Source: Xenorhabdus miraniensis (GTDB lineage: Bacteria > Pseudomonadota > Gammaproteobacteria > Enterobacterales > Enterobacteriaceae). Taken from it: a DNA stretch of 64,000 bases. The notes below the pieces were generated by a model. It saw nothing but the letters and a program-made list of their open reading frames with translations, was not told the origin of the DNA and ran no database searches. Below, piece by piece: positions 27,288 through 36,576 of this stretch (the stretch's first letter is position 1; every line of letters begins with the position of its first letter). The translations under genes were made by a program, and so were the position numbers. The stretch spans positions 62,001 through 126,000 of the forward strand of contig NZ_NITZ01000018.1 of the NCBI RefSeq assembly GCF_002632615.1, in the 5' to 3' direction.

Positions 27288-28364
27288 ATGACTATGAATA
27301 TTGATGCCTTACTTAAGCCAGTCAGCGCCGAATCGCCCTGTGGAGAAGATTTGGAATACGATGCCGAATTTATGGAGTTAGAACAATCCTTGTTCGGAAA
27401 AGTAGAACAGCAATTTGGTGATATTACTATTCCCGCAGAACAGCCCAATTGGGCGGAAGTAGAAAAGCAATCCATAAAGTTATTGGATCGTACTAAAGAC
27501 TTGCGTGTCATCATAGCGCTAACACAATCATGGTTAGAAATGCGGGGATTATGTGGTTATGCCGATGGTATGGATTTGCTCAGGCAAACACTGGAGCGCT
27601 ATTGGGAGGAGGTCTGGCCAACACTGGAGTTTGAGGGAGAATATGATCCGTTGTTTCGCCTTAATATACTCGCCGCTATTGAAGATGATTCACCTCTTAC
27701 CTTACAAGTGAAACATTCCATTCTGCTGAAAAGTATTTCAAAAGAATTGTCATTACAGGAAGTCTTTTCATTACTTGATGGAACAATAACTGAAATTAGT
27801 GGCTATACAGGTGGGCGTACTCGATTGGTGGAAGAATTAAAACAACTCGGTGATAACCCCGAAATCACAGCCATAATAAATATCCGCGACCACCTTATCG
27901 CAATACTGAATATTATTGGCAGTAAATTATCAGAAATGTATGCACCTGAATTATCTAATCTTTTAAAGAATTTAAATAAGGTGATTGAATTTTGCCACGC
28001 ACCAGTATTTCAATCAGCAACCCATATTTCTGACAAAAACATTCCTGACAAAGGAAAAATGCCGGATGCACCGACGCCAATTCCCCCCTTTGCGGAACGG
28101 ACAAATTCCCTATTATCAAAGAATACGGAAAATAAGATATCAACGTATTGGAGCGAAGTAGAAGCCAACAACCGTGATGAAGCACGCATGTTATTAGAGA
28201 AAGCCAAAGACTATTTTCTTAAGTATGAACCCAGTCATCCTGCTCCGATGATGATTGCCCGCATTCAGCGGTTAATTGATCGTGATTTTGTTGATATTGT
28301 TTATGATCTTGCCCCAGATGGACTAAATCAACTCGAAATCATTTTTGGTCGTCCGGATAACTGA
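27288..28364 (+). CDS. tssA: T6SS cap/assembly protein TssA
   Basis: This 358-residue protein has a clear ImpA N-terminal domain (LLKPVSAESPCGEDLEYDAE, AEQPNWAEVEKQSIKLLDRTKDLRV). The middle is variable and Pro-rich, and the C terminus is a short TssA domain (ARMLLEKAKDYFLKYEPSHPAPMMIARIQRLIDRDFVDIV, the usual closing motif). TssA recruits the baseplate and primes the polymerisation of tube and sheath. ATG 27288 is used; ATG 27294 is equally possible. The 115-nt gap to tssB contains no gene. Confidence 0.9.
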   Translation: MTMNIDALLKPVSAESPCGEDLEYDAEFMELEQSLFGKVEQQFGDITIPAEQPNWAEVEKQSIKLLDRTKDLRVIIALTQSWLEMRGLCGYADGMDLLRQTLERYWEEVWPTLEFEGEYDPLFRLNILAAIEDDSPLTLQVKHSILLKSISKELSLQEVFSLLDGTITEISGYTGGRTRLVEELKQLGDNPEITAIINIRDHLIAILNIIGSKLSEMYAPELSNLLKNLNKVIEFCHAPVFQSATHISDKNIPDKGKMPDAPTPIPPFAERTNSLLSKNTENKISTYWSEVEANNRDEARMLLEKAKDYFLKYEPSHPAPMMIARIQRLIDRDFVDIVYDLAPDGLNQLEIIFGRPDN

Positions 28365-28479
28365 GACACAGATTAAAGTTAGCCGTTTCTACTCTTAATT
28401 CAACATGCCTTATTAGCGGCTCATTTCTTATTAACTTATTAAGCTGTCAAACTAATTAGCCAGTAATGGAGAATTTGCT

Positions 28480-29031
28480 ATGAAATCCAGTGGACAAAAA
28501 TTTATCGGGCGAAATCGTCCCCCACGTGTACAGATTGAATATGATGTTGAACTTTACGGTTCAGAACAGACAATTCAATTACCATTTGTTATGGGGGTAA
28601 TAGCTGATTTGGCCGGAAAGCCGATAAAACCCTTGCCTGGGGTTAATGAACGCAGCTTTTTGGAAATTGATATTGATAACTTTGATGAGCGCATGAAATC
28701 AATAAAACCCCGTGTTGCTTTTCAAGTGGACAATACGTTAACAGAGGATGGAAAGCTGAGTGTCGTAATAGACTTTGAAAAAATGGAAGACTTTCAACCT
28801 GATGCTATTGCTAAAAAAGTGGAGCCGTTGGCTAAACTGCTGGAGGCACGAACCCAACTGGCAAACTTATTATCCTATATGGACGGTAAAAACGGCGCAG
28901 AACAATTGATCTCCGAAATTCTGCAAAACCCGGCCTTGATGAAATCTCTGGCCGAAGCGCCAAAACCTTCAGAAAGTGCTACTGAAACAGAAAATACCCC
29001 TGAAGAAGAGACTGAAAATAAGGAGTCATAA
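28480..29031 (+). CDS. tssB: T6SS contractile sheath small subunit TssB
   Basis: This 183-residue protein is a canonical TssB/VipA (RNRPPRVQIEYDVELYGSE, LPFVMGVIADLAG, NFDERMKSIKPRVAFQVDN). It forms the sheath with TssC around the Hcp tube. The C-terminal tail is acidic (Glu/Thr rich). The stop codon TAA is followed immediately by the tssC ATG, so the two are translated together. The ribosome site is ATGGAGA. Confidence 0.95.
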   Translation: MKSSGQKFIGRNRPPRVQIEYDVELYGSEQTIQLPFVMGVIADLAGKPIKPLPGVNERSFLEIDIDNFDERMKSIKPRVAFQVDNTLTEDGKLSVVIDFEKMEDFQPDAIAKKVEPLAKLLEARTQLANLLSYMDGKNGAEQLISEILQNPALMKSLAEAPKPSESATETENTPEEETENKES

Positions 29032-30537
29032 ATGAGCACAACTGAACAAGAAACCGAACTTCAGCAAGAGCAAGAACAGGTACCGAAAGAGTATACGCCT
29101 GATGAACTGAGTGTACTCCTGAATAAAGAATTTCGACCCCAAAGTGATCAGACTCGCAATGCCGTTGAAAATGCGGTGAAAACGTTAGCTCAGCAGGCGC
29201 TGGAAAATACTGTCACAGTCTCTGGTGATACCTACCGTACCATTCAGACCCTCATTGCCGAAATCGATAACAAATTATCGCAACAAATTAATCATATTCT
29301 GCACCATGACGAATTCCAGGCTCTGGAAGGCGCCTGGCGCGGCCTGCATCATCTGGTCAATAATACTGAAACTGACGAAATGCTGAAAATCCGTGTGATG
29401 TGCATTTCCAAAAAAGAGTTGGGTAGCACACTAAAACGTTTTAAAGGCGTCAGTTGGGATCAAAGCCCTATCTTTAAAAAGATCTATGAAGCAGAATATG
29501 GTCAGTTTGGTGGTGAACCATACGGGTGTCTGGTTGGTGATTACTATTTTGACCATACCGCGCCCGATGTTGAGCTTTTGCGTGAAATAGCACAAATTAG
29601 TGCAGCAGCCCATTGCCCGTTTATTACGGGTGCCGCACCAAGTGTGTTGCAAATGGAATCCTGGCAAGAACTTTCTAACCCACGGGATCTGACCAAAGTT
29701 TTTCAGAATACGGAATATGCCCCTTGGCGCAGTTTGCGTGATTCTGAAGATATTCGTTATCTGGGGTTGGCGCTACCCCGTTTTCTCTCTCGTCTGCCTT
29801 ATGGCAACAAAACCAACCCCGTAGACGCTTTTAATTTTGAAGAGGATACGGAAGGCCCCACACACAGCAACTACACTTGGGCCAATTCTGCTTATGCGAT
29901 GGCCATTAATATTAATCGTTCATTTAAACTGTATGGCTGGTGTACTTCTATCCGTGGTATAGAGTCCGGCGGACTCGTGGAAAATCTGCCTTGTTATACT
30001 TTCCCAACCGATGATGGGGGAATTGATATGAAGTGCCCTACTGAAATTGCAATTAGCGATCGTCGTGAGGCAGAATTGGCAAAGAATGGTTTTATTCCGT
30101 TGTTACATCGCAAAAATACGGATATGGCGGCATTTATTGGTGCACAATCACTCCAAAAACCAGCAGAATATGATGATCCGGATGCTACTGCTAATGCGAA
30201 TCTTTCGGCTCGTTTGCCTTATTTATTTGCTTGCTGCCGTTTTGCGCATTATTTAAAGTGTATTGTGCGCGATAAAATTGGATCTTTTCAGGATCGGGAG
30301 GATATACAAGGCTGGTTAAATCAATGGATCACAAATTATATTGATGGTGATCCCATTAATTCATCTCAAATAGCCAAGTCCATGAAGCCTTTGGCAGCAG
30401 CTGAAGTTCAGGTCGAAGAAGTAGAAAGTAACCCTGGGTATTATAATGCGAAATTCTTCCTTCGCCCTCATTATCAATTAGAAGGTTTAACAGTATCTTT
30501 ACGACTTGTATCAAAATTACCCTCAGCAAAATCTTAG
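29032..30537 (+). CDS. tssC: T6SS contractile sheath large subunit TssC
   Basis: This 501-residue protein matches TssC/VipB throughout: HHDEFQALEGAWRGLHHLV, FGGEPYGCLVGDYYFDH, PYGNKTNPVDAFNFEED and the C-terminal NPGYYNAKFFLRPHYQLEGL. The N-terminal acidic/Gln-rich stretch carries the helix recognised by ClpV in homologues. It starts at the base after the tssB stop. Full length, no disruptions. Confidence 0.96.
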   Translation: MSTTEQETELQQEQEQVPKEYTPDELSVLLNKEFRPQSDQTRNAVENAVKTLAQQALENTVTVSGDTYRTIQTLIAEIDNKLSQQINHILHHDEFQALEGAWRGLHHLVNNTETDEMLKIRVMCISKKELGSTLKRFKGVSWDQSPIFKKIYEAEYGQFGGEPYGCLVGDYYFDHTAPDVELLREIAQISAAAHCPFITGAAPSVLQMESWQELSNPRDLTKVFQNTEYAPWRSLRDSEDIRYLGLALPRFLSRLPYGNKTNPVDAFNFEEDTEGPTHSNYTWANSAYAMAININRSFKLYGWCTSIRGIESGGLVENLPCYTFPTDDGGIDMKCPTEIAISDRREAELAKNGFIPLLHRKNTDMAAFIGAQSLQKPAEYDDPDATANANLSARLPYLFACCRFAHYLKCIVRDKIGSFQDREDIQGWLNQWITNYIDGDPINSSQIAKSMKPLAAAEVQVEEVESNPGYYNAKFFLRPHYQLEGLTVSLRLVSKLPSAKS

Positions 30538-30618
30538 CTATTTTTATGCCATTTCTATTAATCATGTACTGATTCTAATCCATTTCAAAAAATGAAGTAC
30601 TTATAGGAGTAACATATT

Positions 30619-31164
30619 ATGAGTGTTCCTTTTAATAATTTTTTCCTAAAAGTCGACAAAATAGCAGGTGAATCTCTAGATTCTGATCATAAAGATTGGA
30701 TAAATATCTTCAGTTCCAGTATATGTTTGTCAAATGCAGTATCATCAGTTGTCACCGGAGGTCATGCAGGACGTGGTTATATTAGTCCTCTGATTTTTTA
30801 TACTGAATTTAATAAAGCTACCGTATCGATTTTAGCCAGTATGTTCAGGAAGACAACCCATGCTTGGGCAGTAATAGAACGTTGCGTATCAGGCTCAGGA
30901 GATAAGTCTCTTCCTATAGAAAGATTTATTTTTATTGATGTTGTTTTTGACACTAGTGACGTAAATATTAGTCCAGATTCCAGCGGCATATCATTAGCTA
31001 TTACCGCCAAAAAATTCGGTTTTGCTTATTTCCCGCAAAATGATCAGGGAGTACAACAGGCTGCCGTTGCATTTAGTTATGATCTTACCTCAGGGAAGGA
31101 AGTCACTATATCAACATTAGGTGATCTGGGTGCGCATAAAGGTAGTGCGCCTTCTGCTAGCTAA
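30619..31164 (+). CDS. hcp: T6SS tube protein Hcp (TssD)
   Basis: This 181-residue Hcp-family protein has the typical elements: FLKVDKIAGESLDSDHKDWI near the N terminus, then PLIFYTEFNKATVSILASMF and the alternating strands of the beta barrel. Hcp forms hexameric rings that stack into the tube and carry small effectors. It is slightly longer than the usual roughly 160-172 residues because of a small C-terminal tail (LGAHKGSAPSAS). The ribosome site TAGGAG is strong. An intercistronic hairpin follows 39 nt after the stop; in many T6SS loci such hairpins raise hcp mRNA over downstream genes. Confidence 0.9.
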   Translation: MSVPFNNFFLKVDKIAGESLDSDHKDWINIFSSSICLSNAVSSVVTGGHAGRGYISPLIFYTEFNKATVSILASMFRKTTHAWAVIERCVSGSGDKSLPIERFIFIDVVFDTSDVNISPDSSGISLAITAKKFGFAYFPQNDQGVQQAAVAFSYDLTSGKEVTISTLGDLGAHKGSAPSAS

Positions 31165-31203
31165 AATTTATATTAATACTTACAAAATGGATTTACATGA
31201 TAA

Positions 31204-31232
31204 TAATCCCCTTTTCCCAAAAAAGGGGATTA
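31204..31232 (+). terminator. Hairpin after hcp (perfect 12-bp stem)
   Basis: TAATCCCCTTTT (31204-31215) pairs with AAAAGGGGATTA (31221-31232) over a 5-nt loop. No T-run follows, so partial termination or RNA protection is more likely than full termination. It lies between hcp and the FHA gene. Confidence 0.55.
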
Positions 31233-31260
31233 CTTCCACCAACAATAGGCATCCATAATT

Positions 31261-32898
31261 ATGCGATTCACCATTGTTAAAAATACCGGAACAAACCAAC
31301 CGCCACAACTCAGTTATGATTTCACACCACCTGGCGGTACTATTGGCCGTAGCACGGACAATAACTGGGTTTTACCCGATGAAGAACAGGCCATAGCCCG
31401 TTTGCAGGCGATTGTCTCTATTTCTTCCGATGGCGAATGCCGCATGATTAATCGTGGTACTGCTTCTGAGATTTCACTGAACACAATCCCAATGGCACCC
31501 GACCGCCAGGTTGAAGTTTGTGATGGTGATATGCTGAATATTGGTGATTACCAAATTCAGGTTGTTAATATCAAACAAAGTGCGCCACCCTCAGCTACAA
31601 CGCGAACTCTCAATACGGCTGAACCTTCCAACAATAAACCGGGCGATATTCCTAATGAGGTCTGGGACGGATTGGAAAATATTTTTACTCCAACAGAGAC
31701 TACGCTAACGCAAGCAACACCATTGAATGATAATAATCCGCTGATAAATCCCCAACAACATCAGGAACGTAATCCTATTGATCCACTGGAACAAATGGAG
31801 ACAACAATCGACCTTGATAGCCTGCAATTCCGTGCCACTGATCCTGTTACAATGTTTAATCCTGATACCGATTTCCAACAAGAAAATATTCTGAATGACA
31901 CCACACCCAGCGCGTTATTACAGCAAAATAATCAATATGGTAATCAGAACAATAAACAGGAAATTGATCCTCTGATACTATTTGCCAATAAGCATACTCA
32001 GGGGAATATTAAAAATGACGATCCCTTGAACCTAATGCTAGATAATGCTGAACCACTGGCACCTTTGGATAACGCAACAGAAGATATAACCAAGAACTCA
32101 GTAAAAAATCCATCAGACACTGAACTCCAGAACCAAAACTATTATCAAGAATCTGTTAATTATCAAGATCATTCTTTTCGTCATGATAATAACAGTAAGA
32201 ATGACGAAAGTGTCGACGAACGTCTTGATATTGATCCCGTTGCCTATAAACCCCATTCTCCACATCCACACCAAACAGATGAAGTTAAATTAGAAGGTAA
32301 GTCTCTGGAAGCTTTATTAAACGGTATGGGACTCAATTATATTCAACAACCCCAGTTTGATGAACATAAAATGTATCAATTGGGGAAATTGGTCAGTCAG
32401 CTATCCCAAGGCATTATAGCTCTTAATGCTTCAAGAACCTTGTTAAAACACAAGACAGATGCAGACATGACCCAAGTTTTGGCCGATGCCAATAATCCGT
32501 TTAAACTCTTACCTTCAGGCCAGGCTGTGTTGGTTCAGATGTTCGGTAACCATATGCCTGGCTTTATGTCACCAGAACAAGCTACACGGGATATTTTAAT
32601 TGAACTCCAAGCCCATCAATTAGGTATGGTCGCAGGGTTACGTGCCATTACAGCAGATATCTTGCAGTTATTCGATCCTAACGTTATTGAACAAAAAGCC
32701 TATAAAGAGGGTGGATTTCCTCGTTTATCATTAACATCAACTTATAAAGCCGCTTTATGGGACTATCTCACTAAACATTATCAGAAAACAGTACATAAAC
32801 TTGATCAGGATAACGCTTTATTCGGGAAAAATTTCCTGCAAGCCTATGAGGCAGAAATACATCGATATAAATGTTCTCAAAATAAATCAAATAAATAA
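31261..32898 (+). CDS. tagH: T6SS FHA-domain protein (TagH/ImpI type)
   Basis: This protein has 545 residues. The N-terminal FHA domain (about 1-100; GGTIGRSTDNNWVLPDEEQ, ARLQAIVSI, NRGTASEISLN) binds phosphothreonine. A long low-complexity middle rich in Asn, Gln, Asp and Pro (about 120-350) follows. The C-terminal conserved domain of the ImpI/VasC/TagH family spans about 355-535 (LVSQLSQGIIALNASRTLLK, GHMPGF-like GNHMPGFMSPEQA, FLQAYEAEI). Such proteins take part in threonine-phosphorylation control of T6SS assembly with PpkA kinases; a kinase gene closes this locus. Confidence 0.88.
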   Translation: MRFTIVKNTGTNQPPQLSYDFTPPGGTIGRSTDNNWVLPDEEQAIARLQAIVSISSDGECRMINRGTASEISLNTIPMAPDRQVEVCDGDMLNIGDYQIQVVNIKQSAPPSATTRTLNTAEPSNNKPGDIPNEVWDGLENIFTPTETTLTQATPLNDNNPLINPQQHQERNPIDPLEQMETTIDLDSLQFRATDPVTMFNPDTDFQQENILNDTTPSALLQQNNQYGNQNNKQEIDPLILFANKHTQGNIKNDDPLNLMLDNAEPLAPLDNATEDITKNSVKNPSDTELQNQNYYQESVNYQDHSFRHDNNSKNDESVDERLDIDPVAYKPHSPHPHQTDEVKLEGKSLEALLNGMGLNYIQQPQFDEHKMYQLGKLVSQLSQGIIALNASRTLLKHKTDADMTQVLADANNPFKLLPSGQAVLVQMFGNHMPGFMSPEQATRDILIELQAHQLGMVAGLRAITADILQLFDPNVIEQKAYKEGGFPRLSLTSTYKAALWDYLTKHYQKTVHKLDQDNALFGKNFLQAYEAEIHRYKCSQNKSNK

Positions 32899-32978
32899 GA
32901 ATTAATATTTCTCTCCTATGATTTTTTTCGTCACCTCAACCAATATCACCCATAACCATAATACCTAATAGGTGACTA

Positions 32979-33530
32979 ATGAATGACAATATTACTTTGT
33001 TATATGGCGGTTATCATGCGAGAAAACCTCCGCGCATAACAGCCAGAGATAAAATGTTGCCTTCTTTACTTGACAGGCTCACAGATAACGACACTGCCAA
33101 GAAAAAAGAAACTGTCAACAATTACCTATTATCACACAAAGCCCTGCGGCAAAATGTACTACGGGATTTGCAGTGGTTACTTAACAGCATCAATCGAGAA
33201 CCTAATCAAGATCTTTCCTCTTTCCCAGAAATACAACACTCTGTTTATAACTTCGGCATGGAACCACTGGCCGGTAGAAATATGTCTGATATCGAATGGT
33301 GCGATATTCAAAATAAGATTATTAATGCCATTCGTATTTTTGAACCGCGCATCATTCCCGATAATCTTCAGGTGAACTGCATTTCCGATTTAAATTCACT
33401 GTCGCTATACAATGTATTATCCATCGAAATAAAAGGATTTTTGTGGTGTATTCCCTGGCCACTTGAATTTTTATTCCGCAGTGATATCGATCTGGAAAAT
33501 GGTTATTTCATTATGAAAGAAACAGGATAA
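32979..33530 (+). CDS. tssE: T6SS baseplate protein TssE (gp25-like)
   Basis: This 183-residue protein is of the phage T4 gp25/lysozyme-like baseplate family. Family features are SLLDRLTDN near the N terminus, VLRDLQWLLNS, FPEIQHSVYNFGMEPLAGRN, and the EPR motif (IRIFEPRIIPDNLQV) that is essential for baseplate-sheath contacts in homologues. It starts 80 nt after tagH and ends 15 nt before tssF. Confidence 0.92.
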   Translation: MNDNITLLYGGYHARKPPRITARDKMLPSLLDRLTDNDTAKKKETVNNYLLSHKALRQNVLRDLQWLLNSINREPNQDLSSFPEIQHSVYNFGMEPLAGRNMSDIEWCDIQNKIINAIRIFEPRIIPDNLQVNCISDLNSLSLYNVLSIEIKGFLWCIPWPLEFLFRSDIDLENGYFIMKETG

Positions 33531-33545
33531 AAAACAGGAAAAATC

Positions 33546-35420
33546 ATGGATAGCAAGTTACTGGAATATTACAACCGAGAACTGGTGTATTTGCGTGAAA
33601 TGGGAAAAGAATTTGCTGAACGCTACCCCAAAGTTGCTAACCGCTTGGGAATGTATGGCATTGATATCGCTGATCCCTATGTTGAGCGCTTGTTAGAAGG
33701 CTTCGCTTTCCTCACCGCCCGCATCCAGTTGAAAATGGATGCGGAATTTCAACATTTTTCCCAGCATTTATTGGAAATGCTGTATCCCAACTATTTGGCC
33801 CCCACTCCCTCAATGGCGATCACCGAACTCAAACCAGATATGAGTAAAGGGGATGTCAGCCACGGATTTCTGGTTCCCCGCGGAACTATCATGCTCTGCC
33901 AGACATTGAAGAAAGAAGGAATTACTTTTCAATATGCCACGACTCAAGACGTCGTTTTACAACCACTGAATTTACAAAAAGTGGAGCTTGGCAAGATCCC
34001 GGCCAACTTTCCTCTTATGGGATTAAACCTTCATCAGTATGGTGCCGTCAGCGCACTACGGATCCGCTTTGCCTGTCAGGGGAAATTTTTCCTTAACGAA
34101 CTGGATCTAAGCACGCTGACTTTTTTTCTTTCAGGACCCGATATTCAGTCCCAGAGATTGCTGGAATTGATTATGGAACACTCTGTTGGCATGGTATGCC
34201 AGACGTTGGGTGAAACGCCACAGTATCAGGTATTGCCTGATATTTCACCGCATCACGAAGGTTTTGAAGATAATCAGGCAATGTTACCTAATGATCCTCG
34301 TAATTTCAGTGGGTATCGCCAGATTCAGGAATATTTTGCTTTTCCTGTACGTTTCCGTTTTTTCAGTATCCGTGGAATGCAATCTTTGCTGGGACAAACA
34401 GAGAAAGAAAGCGAATTTGAACTCATTCTGCTTCTGGACAAAATCGATAGTGACTTAGAAAGCTTGGTCGATGCCTCTTATTTGGCACTGAACTGTACTC
34501 CCGTGATTAATCTTTTCCCGAAAGTGACTGAACGAGTCACTGTCGATGAAAGTACCAATGAGTATCATCTGGTTGTGGATAATATCCGTCCACTGGATTA
34601 CGAAATTTTTTCTGTACAACATTTATATGGCGTTGATGAAAACCATAACGAAGAACGCATATTTCGTCCTTTTTGGTCAACGAACAGTGATGATAAAAGC
34701 AATTATGGCGCGTATTTCACCCTGCGCCGCGACCCCCGCATTTTGTCTGAACACGCTCATCACTACGGAACCCGTACCAGCTATATCGGTACAGAAACAT
34801 TCATCTCGATTGTTGATGAACACCATTCTCCATGGCCTAACGCATTAAAATATTTAAGTGCCGATGTTATGTGCACTAACCGTGATTTACCGGCGATGTT
34901 GCGACAACAAGATATCGACAGTTTTGCTATGCTGGAGTCCATACCGATTAATCAAATTGTGTTTCTTAAAAGGCCAACCATTCCACATCCCGCTCTGGCA
35001 GAAGGCGCTATATCATGGAATTTAATTAGCCAACTTCAAATTAATTATTTGAATTTTATGGATAAAGATAAAAAGGAAAGTACTCAGGTACTACAGCAAT
35101 TATTAAGCCTGTATGCCACCCTTGCTGAACCCGCAGTAACACGTCAAATCAATGGAATACGCCATTGTTCGCTAAAAGAAATCTATCGTCGGACGACCGA
35201 GCCGGGTCCAATTGTCTTTGCCCGGGGTGTCAGCATTAAGCTTGAAGTGGATGAGCAAGAGTTTGCAGGAACCAGCCCATGGCTTCTGGGCAGCGTGCTG
35301 GAAAAATTATTTTCGCGTCTGGTCACCATGAACTCATTTATAGAAATGACACTGCATAGCCAGCAACGCGGGCAGATCGGTTTCTGGCCTGCCCGTATAG
35401 GCAGCAAGAAATTGTTATGA
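33546..35420 (+). CDS. tssF: T6SS baseplate protein TssF
   Basis: This 624-residue protein opens with the standard LLEYYNRELVYLREMGKEFAERYPKVA, then DPYVERLLEGFAFLTARIQLKMD. It ends with RLVTMNSFIEMTLHSQQRGQIGFWPARIG, as in all TssF/ImpG/VasA. It is the baseplate wedge component partnering TssG. The stop overlaps the tssG start (ATGA at 35417-35420), so the two are translationally coupled. Confidence 0.95.
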   Translation: MDSKLLEYYNRELVYLREMGKEFAERYPKVANRLGMYGIDIADPYVERLLEGFAFLTARIQLKMDAEFQHFSQHLLEMLYPNYLAPTPSMAITELKPDMSKGDVSHGFLVPRGTIMLCQTLKKEGITFQYATTQDVVLQPLNLQKVELGKIPANFPLMGLNLHQYGAVSALRIRFACQGKFFLNELDLSTLTFFLSGPDIQSQRLLELIMEHSVGMVCQTLGETPQYQVLPDISPHHEGFEDNQAMLPNDPRNFSGYRQIQEYFAFPVRFRFFSIRGMQSLLGQTEKESEFELILLLDKIDSDLESLVDASYLALNCTPVINLFPKVTERVTVDESTNEYHLVVDNIRPLDYEIFSVQHLYGVDENHNEERIFRPFWSTNSDDKSNYGAYFTLRRDPRILSEHAHHYGTRTSYIGTETFISIVDEHHSPWPNALKYLSADVMCTNRDLPAMLRQQDIDSFAMLESIPINQIVFLKRPTIPHPALAEGAISWNLISQLQINYLNFMDKDKKESTQVLQQLLSLYATLAEPAVTRQINGIRHCSLKEIYRRTTEPGPIVFARGVSIKLEVDEQEFAGTSPWLLGSVLEKLFSRLVTMNSFIEMTLHSQQRGQIGFWPARIGSKKLL

Positions 35421-36517
35421 GCATGATACATATAAAAAACATGAAGACGGATATCATTACCATTCATCGTATATGTCGCTTACCAAATACTTTTTGGCAA
35501 CAGCTTACTCAAGCACCGTGGAAATTCGATTTATTCCAGACTCTGCGTCGAATAGATGCCCAATCTGGAGAATATTATCGGCTGGGAACGGCTCCGTTAC
35601 CGCGATATGAACCTTTGCGCCTGGGACAAAAAGCCTCAATGGTATTCGCGCCTTCGACGATTTCAGAAGTTCAACAGCGGGAAAATTCGAAATTGTATGA
35701 TATTCTCATTTACAGTTTTGGGTTATTTGGTCCCAATGGGCCACTCCCCCTGCATTTAACCGAATATGCCTATTCACGGGAGTATACTTATCACGACTCA
35801 ACGTTAAGCTCCTTTGCCAATTTATTCCATCATCGACTCACACTCCTGTTCTACCGGGCCTGGGCTAACGCACAACCGGTTTCATCTTTGGACAGGCAGG
35901 ACAATCAGAAATTCTGCCGTTATCTGGCCTGTCTGATAGGTATGGGATTACCCGCCCAACAGGATCTTGATACTCTCAGTAGTAACACTATCAATGACAC
36001 CATTAAAAGCCACGCTCGTTACTCGCTAGCGGGTCATCTTTCCCGCCAATGGCATAGTGCGGAAGGGTTGGAAAAAATTCTGCTCTTTTATTTCAAAGTC
36101 CCCGTCAGAATCATTCAAAATATTCCACAATGGCTGAAAATAGAAACTCAGGATCAGGCTCGATTGAAGGCGGGACGTCATATGCCCAGTTTAGGCAAAT
36201 CTGCCTTCCTGGGTATCGCAGCCTATGATATTCAACATAAATTCCGCATTGAGCTGGGACCATTAACCAAATCAGAATATGACATGTTTCTGCCCGGACA
36301 ACCTAAAGCGCAGCAATTACGTGATTGGGTATATCAATATCTGGGTATTGAATATGTATGGGATATCAGACTAGTACTTGATAAATCAGCCATAACAGAA
36401 ATGCGTCTGTCAAAAACAATAAAATTGGGCCTGAATAGCTGGATTGGACAAGTTACCCAATCAGCTCACTATGATGATTTAATCTATAACCCAGAATCCC
36501 CCCGGAATGAATTCTAA
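35417..36517 (+). CDS. tssG: T6SS baseplate protein TssG
   Basis: This 366-residue protein matches TssG/ImpH/VasB: FDLFQTLRRIDAQ, SISEV-like APSTISEVQQ, the highly conserved FGLFGPNGPLPLHLTEYAYSRE, FHHRLTLLFYRAW, and GVKILLFY-like GLEKILLFYFKVPV. Two TssF and one TssG form the baseplate wedge. ATG 35417 overlaps the tssF stop; ATG 35423 is a possible alternative. Confidence 0.94.
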   Translation: MSMIHIKNMKTDIITIHRICRLPNTFWQQLTQAPWKFDLFQTLRRIDAQSGEYYRLGTAPLPRYEPLRLGQKASMVFAPSTISEVQQRENSKLYDILIYSFGLFGPNGPLPLHLTEYAYSREYTYHDSTLSSFANLFHHRLTLLFYRAWANAQPVSSLDRQDNQKFCRYLACLIGMGLPAQQDLDTLSSNTINDTIKSHARYSLAGHLSRQWHSAEGLEKILLFYFKVPVRIIQNIPQWLKIETQDQARLKAGRHMPSLGKSAFLGIAAYDIQHKFRIELGPLTKSEYDMFLPGQPKAQQLRDWVYQYLGIEYVWDIRLVLDKSAITEMRLSKTIKLGLNSWIGQVTQSAHYDDLIYNPESPRNEF

Positions 36518-36576
36518 TCTATTTGCCTTTGGTTAACTTCTCCCATAAGCAACAACTATTATTGCGGGTTATATTT